In this document: piece by piece, positions 41,016 to 49,534 of the stretch
How the letters are laid out: every line of letters starts with the position of its first letter
Position numbering within the stretch: position 1 is the first letter of the stretch
DNA from: Wenzhouxiangella sp042310355
GTDB taxonomy: Bacteria; Pseudomonadota; Gammaproteobacteria; Xanthomonadales; Wenzhouxiangellaceae
DNA: 64,000 bases
Assembly (NCBI RefSeq): GCF_042310355.1
Contig: NZ_JBHJMR010000011.1
Location: forward strand, 53,288 to 117,287
Direction: 5' to 3'
Notes under the pieces: model-generated
Told to the model about the DNA's origin: nothing
The model's database searches: none
Seen by the model: only the letters and a program-made list of their open reading frames with translations
Position numbers and translations under genes: made by a program

Positions 41016-42248
41016 ATGGCCTCCAAGCATTCGCTGCCCAAGGACAAGATCAAATTCCTGCTGCTCGAGGGCATCCACGACCGGGCCGTCGACAGTATTC
41101 GCCGGGCCGGCTACGAGAGCCTGCGGGTGGAACCCACGGCGCTGGAGCCCGACGCGCTGCGCGAGGGCCTTTCAGGCGTCCACTTCCTCGGCATCCGCTC
41201 GCGCAGCCAGATCACCGAAGAAGTGCTCGCGTCTGCCGACAAGCTGACCGCCATCGGCTGTTTCTGCATCGGCACCGACCAGGTCGACGTCAGTGCTGCC
41301 CGCCGGCGCGGCATTCCGGTTTTCAATGCGCCCTACGCCAATACCCGCTCCGTGGCCGAACTCGTGCTGGCCGAGATCATCATGCTCATGCGCGGCATCC
41401 CCGAGAAGAACATGGCCGCGCACCGCGGGCAGTGGCTCAAGACCGCCAGCGGCTCGCACGAGGTGCGGGGAAAGACCCTGGGCATCGTCGGCTTCGGGCA
41501 TATCGGCTCCCAGCTCGGCATCCTGGCCGAGGGCATGGGCATGAACGTGGTCTTCCACGATATTGTCGACAAGCTGCCGCTGGGCAATGCCCGGGCCGCC
41601 TCGGGCCTAGCCGAAGTGCTCGAGCAATCCGACATCGTCAGCCTGCATGTGCCCGACACCGACCAGACCCGCGGCATGATCGGCGAGCGCGAGCTGGCGA
41701 CCATGCGAAGCGGGAGTCGGCTGATCAATGCCTCACGCGGCAAGGTGGTCGACATTCCCGCGCTGGCCGGATCGCTGCAGTCAGGTCACCTGGCCGGGGC
41801 GGCCATCGATGTGTTTCCCTCCGAGCCCTCCGGGCCGGACGAGGAATTCCTCAGCGAACTCAGGGGCATGGACAACGTGCTGCTGACGCCGCACATCGGC
41901 GGTTCCACCCGCGAGGCGCAAGAGAACATCGCGCTAGACGTAGCCGGCAAGCTGGTGCGCTACTCCGACAACGGCTCGACCATGGGGGCGGTCAACTTCC
42001 CGGAAGTCGCCCTGCCCGACCACGCTACCGCCCGGCGCATCCTGCACATCCACCGTAACGAGCCGGGCGTGCTGCAGGCCATCAACAGCGTGTTTTCAGA
42101 TGCCGGCGTCAATATCGTCGCCCAATATCTTCAGACCTTGCCCGATGTCGGTTACGTGGTGATGGATGCCGAGACCACCGACGCGACGCGCATCATCCGC
42201 GGACTGGAAGCCATTCCCGCCACCATCCGCACTCGTTTTCTCTACTGA
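41016..42248 (+). CDS. serA: D-3-phosphoglycerate dehydrogenase
   Basis: First enzyme of serine synthesis, also able to reduce 2-oxoglutarate to D-2-hydroxyglutarate. 410 residues, the E. coli-type length with a single C-terminal ACT domain (LHIHRNEPGVLQAINSVF) for feedback by serine. It has the NAD-binding motif GIVGFGHIGSQLG, the catalytic region LINASRGKVVD and His in LLTPHIGGST. The ATG at 41016 (MASKHSLPKDK) corresponds to the E. coli N-terminus, although the frame is open far upstream inside the antisense gene. Confidence 0.96.
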   Translation: MASKHSLPKDKIKFLLLEGIHDRAVDSIRRAGYESLRVEPTALEPDALREGLSGVHFLGIRSRSQITEEVLASADKLTAIGCFCIGTDQVDVSAARRRGIPVFNAPYANTRSVAELVLAEIIMLMRGIPEKNMAAHRGQWLKTASGSHEVRGKTLGIVGFGHIGSQLGILAEGMGMNVVFHDIVDKLPLGNARAASGLAEVLEQSDIVSLHVPDTDQTRGMIGERELATMRSGSRLINASRGKVVDIPALAGSLQSGHLAGAAIDVFPSEPSGPDEEFLSELRGMDNVLLTPHIGGSTREAQENIALDVAGKLVRYSDNGSTMGAVNFPEVALPDHATARRILHIHRNEPGVLQAINSVFSDAGVNIVAQYLQTLPDVGYVVMDAETTDATRIIRGLEAIPATIRTRFLY

Positions 42249-42270
42249 TCCCAAACAGAGGAGTCCCGCC

Positions 42271-42549
42271 ATGAGCGAACTGGACATCCAACTCGACCGC
42301 GAGGCCGGCCGCTTCGAGGCCCTCGTCGAAGGCCATTCCTGCGTGCTCGACTTCACCATCGACGGCGAAGTGGTGAGCATGAACCACGTCGGCGTGCCCG
42401 AGGCGGTCGGCGGCCGCGGCATCGCCGGGCAGCTGACGCGGCATGCCCTGGATTGGGCGAAGGATCAAGATCTCAAGGTGCGCGCACGCTGTCCGTACGT
42501 GGCGGCCTGGATCGAACGCCACCCCGAGTATCAGCGCTCGCTCAAGTGA
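42271..42549 (+). CDS. Small GNAT-type N-acetyltransferase (YjdJ-like)
   Basis: 92-residue minimal acetyltransferase-fold protein. The acetyl-CoA-binding motif is GVPEAVGGRGIAGQLTRHAL and the ending PYVAAWIERHPEYQ is typical of this short family, whose substrate is unknown. It has a clear RBS (GAGGAG) and lies 22 bp after serA, so it is probably co-transcribed with it. Confidence 0.88.
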   Translation: MSELDIQLDREAGRFEALVEGHSCVLDFTIDGEVVSMNHVGVPEAVGGRGIAGQLTRHALDWAKDQDLKVRARCPYVAAWIERHPEYQRSLK

Positions 42550-42673
42550 AGCGGAGATAGGAAGCCGCACTCGCTCACCACCGCCCTGCCCGAAATCTGC
42601 CGCCAGCTCGTGCAGCGCTGAACTCGAAGCGATCGCCGGGGTCTAGGACATTGATGAGTGTTAGAATCGAAAC

Positions 42674-43060
42674 ATGATCGGGATTTCCCGCACATTGCTG
42701 TACAGCCTGCTCACCGTCGCCCTGATGATCGGCGGGCTGCCGGCGTGGGCTGGCGGCACCATGAGCGGGCACGATGCACCGGCGGTCTCGACGGACTCCG
42801 GCAACCCCGGGAAGTCCGACTGTCATTCCGACGATGCGCCAGGTGATTCAGCCGCTGACGAGTCGGCGCACGAGTGCTGCGACAGCGGCGAGTTCTGCGA
42901 GCACGACGACTGCCGTTGCCTCTGCCTCGCCTTGACCCTGGTTGTCCCGGTCCGTGCAACAGCCACCGCATGGGCGGCGCCGGCCAGCCCGGCCTGGGCC
43001 TCGACGGCACCCTCCCCCACAAAGATCACCTCAACACTGCTTCGCCCCCCAAGGGCCTGA
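42674..43060 (+). CDS. CopL-like Cys/His-rich exported protein
   Basis: 128 residues with a signal peptide (to about residue 26, LPAWAGG). A metal-binding-looking segment follows (SDCHSDD, then HECCDSGEFCEHDDCRCLC) and then a hydrophobic Ala/Pro-rich end. The layout resembles the CopL family, first described in Xanthomonas as small proteins needed for copper-inducible expression of copper resistance genes. It sits 71 bp upstream of the CusCBA-type genes. Assignment is by composition and context rather than by an unmistakable motif. Confidence 0.65.
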   Translation: MIGISRTLLYSLLTVALMIGGLPAWAGGTMSGHDAPAVSTDSGNPGKSDCHSDDAPGDSAADESAHECCDSGEFCEHDDCRCLCLALTLVVPVRATATAWAAPASPAWASTAPSPTKITSTLLRPPRA

Positions 43061-43131
43061 CCTCCTCCGCTTGTTCGTAGGCGGCGCTTTGCCGCCTGAT
43101 CGATTCTTTCCAATAGCAAGAGAGGTCTGCC

Positions 43132-44388
43132 ATGCAGACGCCCAATCGATGGCATCTTGTCGCCGTCATCCTTTTGACCGCCGCGGCACCCGGTGCAGTG
43201 GCGATGGAACTGGCGCTGGCCGAATCGCTGGCGCTCGAAAACGACCCGGGATTGCAGGCGCTCGAGCAGCGCGTACTCGCACACAAGGCCTCGGCCCGCG
43301 CCGACGGCGCCCTTCCCGACCCGGAAGTGTTCATCGGTGCCCAGGGCCTGCCCGTGGACGATCCGCTCGACGCGGACATGATGACCCAGTACCGGATCGG
43401 CTTTCGCCAGCGCCTGCCCGCCGGCGACACGCTGGCGCTCAGGCGCGAGTCCGGCAACCAGGAAACGCGCGCGCTCCAGGCGCGATACCAGGCGCGCAAG
43501 CTGGAAGTGCTCCGACAGACCCGCTCGGCCTGGATCGACTGGGCCGCGGCCCGACAGGCCCTGGTAATCGCCCGCAGCAGCCGACAGTCTTTCGAGGACC
43601 TGCTGGAAATCACCGAGGCACGTTATCGCGCCGGCACCGGCCGGCAGCGCGACATCAGCCAGGCCAGGCTGGAATTGGCGCTGCTCGACGAACGCATCCT
43701 GGAGCGAGAAACCGCCGTCGACGAGGCCGCCAGCCGCCTCGAACGCTGGACCGGGCGCACTCCGGACCCCGGCCGCCAGCCGCAACTGCCCGACTGGCCG
43801 AGCCCGCCGGGCTTTTCCCGGCTTGAGAACGATCTCCGCGCCCACCCGATCCTGGCCGAGCTGGAATACCGGCAGGCGGCGGAGGAGTCGCGTGTTGGCC
43901 TGGCGCGCGAAGCCTACCGGCCGCAGTGGATGATCGAGGCCGGCTACGGCCATACCCGCGGCAACGACCCGATGAGCGGCAATCGCCAGTCCGACAAGCT
44001 GTTCGCCATGGTCAGCTTCAGCCTGCCCCTGTTCACCGCCAACCGGCAGGACCAGCGCCTGGCCTCAGCGCAGGCCGAACAACGCGCTCGCGGGCACGAC
44101 ATCAGCGATCGGCTCGAGGAACTCCGCGGCGAACTCGACCGCCATAACCGCCTGTGGCAGCGACGCAACCAGCGCCTTGAACTACTGGAAAGGCAGGTCC
44201 TGGTGGCGGCCGAAAACACCGTGGAATCGACCATGAACTCCTACCGATCCGACCGCGCCAGCTTCGACGAACTGATCCGCGCCCGCCTGGCCCTGCTGGA
44301 CCAGGAGCTGGCCGCCATCGACCTGCGGCGCAAGCGCCTGCAGGCCGCCGTGCAACTTCGCTACCTGGCCGGAGAGACCCAATCATGA
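43132..44388 (+). CDS. cusC: TolC family outer membrane efflux protein (CusC-like)
   Basis: Outer-membrane channel for a tripartite metal efflux pump, 418 residues. It has a signal peptide to about residue 24 and two TolC/OEP repeats with long helices (SRQSFEDLLEITEARYRAGT, then SYRSDRASFDELIRARL). No lipobox Cys is seen at the N-terminus, unlike E. coli CusC. It overlaps cusB by 4 bp. Confidence 0.9.
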   Translation: MQTPNRWHLVAVILLTAAAPGAVAMELALAESLALENDPGLQALEQRVLAHKASARADGALPDPEVFIGAQGLPVDDPLDADMMTQYRIGFRQRLPAGDTLALRRESGNQETRALQARYQARKLEVLRQTRSAWIDWAAARQALVIARSSRQSFEDLLEITEARYRAGTGRQRDISQARLELALLDERILERETAVDEAASRLERWTGRTPDPGRQPQLPDWPSPPGFSRLENDLRAHPILAELEYRQAAEESRVGLAREAYRPQWMIEAGYGHTRGNDPMSGNRQSDKLFAMVSFSLPLFTANRQDQRLASAQAEQRARGHDISDRLEELRGELDRHNRLWQRRNQRLELLERQVLVAAENTVESTMNSYRSDRASFDELIRARLALLDQELAAIDLRRKRLQAAVQLRYLAGETQS

Positions 44389-45626
44389 AGATCCTTGTCG
44401 CAATACTCGCACTGACCCTGGCCCTGCCGCTTTCGGCCCGCCAGGATGATCATGACAACCACGACCATGCCGAGCATTCGCCCGCCGAGACCGCCGGCGA
44501 GGCGAGCGCCGTCGACCAGATGACCGAGGCCTCGTCCGGCAGCGACTGGACCTGCCCCATGCACCCGCAGATCTCGCGCGACGGCCCGGGACAGTGCCCG
44601 ATCTGCGGCATGGACCTGGTTGAACGCGAGCAATCCTCTGAAGACGAAACGACGGTACGCGTTCCCGGCCGCATCCAGCAGAGCATGAACCTGCGCACCG
44701 CCGAGGTGCAGCGCGGCCGCCTGTGGCGGCGCATTGACACCGTCGGCCGCATCCAGGTCGACGAGACGGGCCTGGCCCACCTGCATCCGCGTGTGGAAGG
44801 CTGGATCGGCGAGCTCGACGTCAATGCCATGGGCGAGCCGGTCGAAGCCGGCCAGCGCCTGTTCACGCTCTACTCGCGCGAGCTGGTCAACGCCCAGGAG
44901 GAGTTCCTGCAAGCCCTGCGCTCCGGCGGTGCGGAGATGGCCCGCGCGGCGCGCCAGCGCCTGGCCGCGCTCGATGTCCAGCCGCAGGTCATCGAACGCA
45001 TCGAGCGGGATCGGCAGGTGATCGAGTACATGCCCTGGTATGCCACGCAGGACGGCTACGTTCGCACGCTCAACATCCGCCCCGGCATGTTCGTCGCGCC
45101 GGGCAGCGACATGCTGGTCATCGCCGATCCCGACCGTGTGTGGGTGATGGCGGATGTCTTCGCCGCGCAGATGGCCTGGATCGAAGCCGGCCAGACGGTC
45201 GAGATCTCGCGCGAGGCTCGGCCCGGCGAAACCCTCGAGGCCGAGATCGACTTTGTCTATCCGGAACTCGACGAGACGACCCGAACCGCCCGCGCCCGCA
45301 TCGCGATCGATGACGCCGAAGCCGGCCTCCGTCCCGGTGAGTGGGCAACGGTCACGATCTACGCCGGACCCAGGGACGACCTGCTGTTCGTGCCGACCGA
45401 GGCACTGATCCGCACCGGCACGGCCACGCGCGTGATCCTGCGCGACGGCGAGGAGCAGTTCGAGGTGCGCGAGGTCCGCGCCGGCATGGAGAGCGGCGAA
45501 TACACCGAGATCCTCTCGGGAGTCAGCGAAGGCGAGGAAATCATCACCTCCGGGCAGTTCCTGATCGATTCGGAGGCCAACCTCCGCGCCGGCCACGACC
45601 GGCTGGGAGGAAGTCATGATCACTGA
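44385..45626 (+). CDS. cusB: RND efflux periplasmic adaptor (CusB-like) with heavy-metal-binding domain
   Basis: Membrane-fusion protein linking CusA to CusC, 413 residues. After the signal peptide there is a His/Asp-rich stretch (DDHDNHDHAEH), then a heavy-metal-binding domain with CPMHPQI and GQCPICGMDL (about residues 56-80). The barrel-sandwich and beta-barrel domains follow (VRVPGRIQ..., LHPRVEGWIGELDV). The C-P-M-H and C-P-I-C-G-M motifs are standard for copper/silver adaptors. Here cusA does not follow directly: a 210 bp spacer with an inverted-repeat element intervenes. Confidence 0.93.
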   Translation: MKILVAILALTLALPLSARQDDHDNHDHAEHSPAETAGEASAVDQMTEASSGSDWTCPMHPQISRDGPGQCPICGMDLVEREQSSEDETTVRVPGRIQQSMNLRTAEVQRGRLWRRIDTVGRIQVDETGLAHLHPRVEGWIGELDVNAMGEPVEAGQRLFTLYSRELVNAQEEFLQALRSGGAEMARAARQRLAALDVQPQVIERIERDRQVIEYMPWYATQDGYVRTLNIRPGMFVAPGSDMLVIADPDRVWVMADVFAAQMAWIEAGQTVEISREARPGETLEAEIDFVYPELDETTRTARARIAIDDAEAGLRPGEWATVTIYAGPRDDLLFVPTEALIRTGTATRVILRDGEEQFEVREVRAGMESGEYTEILSGVSEGEEIITSGQFLIDSEANLRAGHDRLGGSHDH

Positions 45627-45648
45627 TTACGATTCATCGGTCGTGTAT

Positions 45649-45800
45649 CTCTCGCAAAGCCGCAAAGTCGCAAAGAAGAATGAAACCCTTTCATTCAAGT
45701 TCTTCAAAGCGAGCATGTCATTTCTGGGAACCTTCGACTTCGCCCGGAACATGATCGCTGAATTCCTTGCATCCCTCGCGCCTTCGCGCCTTTGCGAGAG
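45649..45800. repeat. Intergenic element bounded by inverted CGCAAAG repeats
   Basis: The left arm CTCTCGCAAAG (45649-45659) continues as repeats of CGCAAAG; the right arm CTTTGCGAGAG (45790-45800) is preceded by CGCGCCTTCGCGCC. The 152 bp element lies between cusB and cusA. It has the same design as the element at 19933: outer palindrome, inward-facing short repeats, unrelated core. Confidence 0.7.
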
Positions 45801-45836
45801 CTTCCGGGCCAATCAACGTGCCCACGGAGGTCGATC

Positions 45837-48800
45837 ATGATTGAAGCCATCATCCGTTGGTCATTGGCCAATCGCGCGCTGGTGCTGCTGGCCGCGGCGA
45901 TCCTGACCGTGCTCGGGATCTTCGCCATCCGCGCCACGCCAGTCGACGCCATTCCCGACCTGTCCGACCCGCAGGTGATCGTGCGCGCCTCCTTCCCGGG
46001 CCAGGCGCCGCAGGTGGTCGAGGACCAGGTCACCTACCCGCTCACCACCGCCCTGATGGCCGTGCCGGGCGCACACACCGTGCGCGGCTTCTCGATGTTC
46101 GGGGATTCGTTCATCACCATCCTGTTCGAGGAGGGCACCGATCTCTACTGGGCGCGCTCGCGGGTGCTGGAGTACCTCAGCCAGGTCTCCGGTCGCCTGC
46201 CCGAAGGCGTCCAGGCCCAGCTCGGACCGGATGCGACGGGCGTGGGCTGGGTCTACAAGTACGTGCTCGTCGATCGCAGCGGCGAGCACGACCTGGCCGA
46301 GCTGCGGGCCCTGCAGGACTGGTTCCTCAAGTTCGAGCTGCAGTCGGTCGCCGGCGTCTCCGAGGTCGCGACCATGGGCGGCATGGTGCGCCAGTACCAG
46401 GTCGCGCTCGACCCCAACCGACTGCGCGCCTACAACCTGGACGTCGCGCGCGTGAAGAACGCCATCGAGCGCGCCAACAGCGAGGCCGGCGGTTCGGTCA
46501 TCGAGCGCGCGGAAGCCGAGTACATGGTGCGCGCCACCGGCTACCTCCAGGGTCTGGATGATCTCGAGCAGGTCAGCCTCGGCCTGGTCGAGGACGGCAC
46601 GCCGGTCATGCTCGGCGACGTGGCCGAGATTCGCCGCGGCCCGGCGGCGCGACGCGGCATGGTCGATCTCGACGGCGAAGGCGAGGTAGTCGGCGGCATC
46701 GTGGTAATGCGCTCGGGCGAGAACGCCCGCGAGGTCATCGATGCGGTTCGCGGGCGGCTCGACGAGCTCGCCAGCGGCCTGCCCGATGGCGTCGAGATCG
46801 TCGAGACCTACGACCGCTCGGCCCTGATCACCTCGGCGGTGAACACGCTGTGGGAAAAGCTGGCGCTGGAGTTCATCGTGGTGGTGCTGATCGTCGGCCT
46901 GTTCCTGTGGCACCTGAGGTCGTCAATCGTGATCCTGATCTCGCTGCCGCTGGGCGTGATGGCCGCCTTCGTGATCATGCACCTTCAGGGCATCAACGCC
47001 AACATCATGTCGCTCGGCGGCATCGCGATCTCCATCGGCGTGATGGTCGACGCCGCCATCGTTCTGATCGAGAACGTGCATCGCCGCTTCGAAATGCACC
47101 GGCCCGGTGACCCGCACTGGAAGGTGATCGAGGATGCCACGCTGGAAGTCGGCAGGCCGATCTTCTTCAGCCTGTTGCTCGTCGCCCTGAGCTTTCTGCC
47201 GGTGTTCGCCCTGCAGGCCCAGGAAGGTCGGATGTTCGCGCCGCTGGCGTTCACCAAGACCTATGCCATGGCCGCCGCGGCGGGGCTGGCGATCACACTG
47301 GTGCCGGTTCTGATGGGCTACTTCATTCGACCCGGGACTCAGGATCCGGGACTCGGGACTCGGCACGACTCACGCAGTCCGGTTTCAAGGTGGCTCGAGA
47401 AGGCCTACCGGCCCTTGATCGGCTTGTGCACGCACCATCCCTGGCCGGTGTTGCTGATCACGGTCGTGCTCGCGATCAGCACTCTGTGGCCGGCCGGCCG
47501 CATCGGCAGCGAGTTCATGCCCGAGCTCGACGAGGGCAGCCTGATGTACATGCCGACCACCCTGCCCGGCATCAGCCCGGACAAGGCGCGCGAGCTGCTG
47601 CAGCAGACCGACAGGATGATCGCCGAGCATCCCCGGGTCAAACGCGTGATGGGCAAGATCGGCCGCGCTGCAACAGCCACCGACCCGGCGCCGCTGACCA
47701 TGATCGAGAGCTTCATCACCCTCGAACCGAGGGACGAGTGGCCGGCGGGCACGACCACCCAGACGATCATCGACGAGCTCGATGACATGCTGCAGTTTCC
47801 CGGCCTCACAAACGCCTGGGTGTTTCCGATCCAGACGCGCCTGGACATGCTGCAGACCGGTATACAGACCGATGTCGGGATTCTCGTCACCGGCCCCGAC
47901 CTGGGCGAGATCGAGCGTCTGGCGCGCCGGGTTTCCGACGAAGTGAGCACCCTGCCCGGCACCGTCAGCGCCTTCGCCGACCGGCCCACCGGCGGGCGCT
48001 ACATCACCGTCGACATCGACCGCGGCGCGGCCGCCCGCCACGGCCTCGACATACGCAACGTGCAGGACACGGTGCGCTACGGCATCGGCGGGGCCGATGT
48101 CACCGAGACGGTCGAAGGGCTGGAGCGCTTTCCCGTCAACCTGCGCTACCTGTCCGATTTCCGGGACTCGCCCGACGACTTGCGGCAGCTTCCGCTGGTT
48201 ACGCCCAAGGGCACCCACGTCCCGCTGGGCGAGATCGCCGAGATCCGCATCGAAGACGGACCGCCGCGCATCCGTACCGAGAACACCCGGCCGGCCGGCA
48301 TCGTCTTCGTCGAACTCGACACAGAGGACCTGGCCGCCTGGGTCGACTCGGCGCGGGCGACGATCGCCGAGTCGATCGACTTTCCGGCCGGCTACAGCTT
48401 CGCCTTCCGCGGCCAGTACGAGTACCTCGAGCGCGCCGCAGAGCGCATGCAGTTGATGATCCCGGTGACCCTGGCGATCATCATCGTGCTGCTGATGCTG
48501 ACCTTCCACCGCATCGTCGACGTCGTGATGGTGCTTCTGGTCGCGCCCCTGTCGCTGGTCGGCGGCCTGTGGCTGATGTGGCTGCTCGGCTACAACTTCT
48601 CGGTCGGCGTCTCGGTGGGCTTTATTGCCCTGGCCGGGCTGGCGGCCGAGGTCAGCGTGCTGATGCTCGTCTACCTCAACCAGGCCTGGCGCGAACGCGC
48701 CGCGCTGGGGAATACCTCGATCACGCGCGCCGACCTGCGCACAGCCATCGTCGAAGGCGCCCTCAAGCGCATCCGTCCGATCACCATGACACAGGCCACC

Positions 48801-48995
48801 GTCTTTCTCGGCCTGCTGCCGGTGATGCTTACCAGCGGCACGGGCTCGGAGATCATGCAGCGCATCGCCGCCCCGATGGTCGGCGGCGTGTTCGCCGTGT
48901 GGCTTTCCGCCCTGCTGGTTCTACCGGCAATCTACTATCTTTGGCACGGCCGCGGCCTGCCCGACCGCCATGAAACCGAAGGAAACCATGCATGA
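45837..48995 (+). CDS. cusA: CusA/CzcA family heavy-metal RND efflux pump
   Basis: Inner-membrane proton-driven pump, 1052 residues, with 12 hydrophobic helices and two large periplasmic loops. The Met triad that binds Cu(I)/Ag(I) in E. coli CusA (573, 623, 672) is kept here as Met572 (MYMPTTLPG), Met622 (LTMIES) and Met671 (LDMLQTG), which favours monovalent copper/silver over zinc or cobalt. The ATG at 45837 has GGAGG upstream. The cytoplasmic loop after GYFIR contains a period-7 DNA repeat read as PGTQDPGLGTRHDS. The last 4 bases overlap the DUF411 gene. Confidence 0.95.
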   Translation: MIEAIIRWSLANRALVLLAAAILTVLGIFAIRATPVDAIPDLSDPQVIVRASFPGQAPQVVEDQVTYPLTTALMAVPGAHTVRGFSMFGDSFITILFEEGTDLYWARSRVLEYLSQVSGRLPEGVQAQLGPDATGVGWVYKYVLVDRSGEHDLAELRALQDWFLKFELQSVAGVSEVATMGGMVRQYQVALDPNRLRAYNLDVARVKNAIERANSEAGGSVIERAEAEYMVRATGYLQGLDDLEQVSLGLVEDGTPVMLGDVAEIRRGPAARRGMVDLDGEGEVVGGIVVMRSGENAREVIDAVRGRLDELASGLPDGVEIVETYDRSALITSAVNTLWEKLALEFIVVVLIVGLFLWHLRSSIVILISLPLGVMAAFVIMHLQGINANIMSLGGIAISIGVMVDAAIVLIENVHRRFEMHRPGDPHWKVIEDATLEVGRPIFFSLLLVALSFLPVFALQAQEGRMFAPLAFTKTYAMAAAAGLAITLVPVLMGYFIRPGTQDPGLGTRHDSRSPVSRWLEKAYRPLIGLCTHHPWPVLLITVVLAISTLWPAGRIGSEFMPELDEGSLMYMPTTLPGISPDKARELLQQTDRMIAEHPRVKRVMGKIGRAATATDPAPLTMIESFITLEPRDEWPAGTTTQTIIDELDDMLQFPGLTNAWVFPIQTRLDMLQTGIQTDVGILVTGPDLGEIERLARRVSDEVSTLPGTVSAFADRPTGGRYITVDIDRGAAARHGLDIRNVQDTVRYGIGGADVTETVEGLERFPVNLRYLSDFRDSPDDLRQLPLVTPKGTHVPLGEIAEIRIEDGPPRIRTENTRPAGIVFVELDTEDLAAWVDSARATIAESIDFPAGYSFAFRGQYEYLERAAERMQLMIPVTLAIIIVLLMLTFHRIVDVVMVLLVAPLSLVGGLWLMWLLGYNFSVGVSVGFIALAGLAAEVSVLMLVYLNQAWRERAALGNTSITRADLRTAIVEGALKRIRPITMTQATVFLGLLPVMLTSGTGSEIMQRIAAPMVGGVFAVWLSALLVLPAIYYLWHGRGLPDRHETEGNHA
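47335..47362. repeat. Period-7 repeat (GGACTCG type) inside cusA
   Basis: Four tandem units, GGACTCA, GGATCCG, GGACTCG and GGACTCG, lie within the cusA frame in the loop joining the two halves of the pump. They match the intergenic arrays at 63217 and 63784. Confidence 0.85.
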
Positions 48996-49483
48996 AAACT
49001 CGTAATGCAATCGCAACAATGATCGCCCTCACTGCACTCCTGCTGACCGCCGCATGCACCGGTCAGTCACCGACGCCGACCGAAGGCGCCAAGGATGAAT
49101 CCGGTCACGCCATGACCGTCTACCACGACCCCCAGTGCGGCTGCTGCGGCAAGTGGGTCGAGCACATGCAGGCCAACGGCTTCGAGGTCGAGACGGTCCC
49201 GACCAGCGACATGAACCGCGTCAAGCGCGAGCTGGGCGTGCCGCGGGATCTGCCCTCTTGCCATACGGCCCGGGTCGGCGACTACGTCATCGAAGGTCAT
49301 GTTCCGGCCGAGGACGTTCTGCGCCTGCTGGCCGAAAAACCCGACGCCGCTGGCCTGAGCGTGCCGGGCATGCCGATCGGCTCGCCGGGCATGGAAGCCG
49401 GTGAACGCCGGATGGCCTACGACGTGATCCTGTTCGACGACGACGAAACCAGCGTCTTCAACCACTACCCTGAAATCGAGTAG
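48992..49483 (+). CDS. DUF411 (CopG-like) metal-binding lipoprotein
   Basis: 163 residues. It has a lipoprotein-like signal (lipobox TAAC, about residue 21), then the DUF411 domain with the metal-binding motif DPQCGCCGKW, a SCHTARVGDYVIEGHVPAEDV core and a C-terminal Met/Gly patch (VPGMPIGSPGM). DUF411 proteins recur in copper and silver resistance clusters. The start overlaps the cusA stop (ATGA), placing it in the same operon. Confidence 0.9.
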   Translation: MKTRNAIATMIALTALLLTAACTGQSPTPTEGAKDESGHAMTVYHDPQCGCCGKWVEHMQANGFEVETVPTSDMNRVKRELGVPRDLPSCHTARVGDYVIEGHVPAEDVLRLLAEKPDAAGLSVPGMPIGSPGMEAGERRMAYDVILFDDDETSVFNHYPEIE

Positions 49484-49534
49484 CCCCGCCGCGCGGCTCG
49501 CCTGCCCGGGCGGAATCGGCCATAATCCCCGCGC

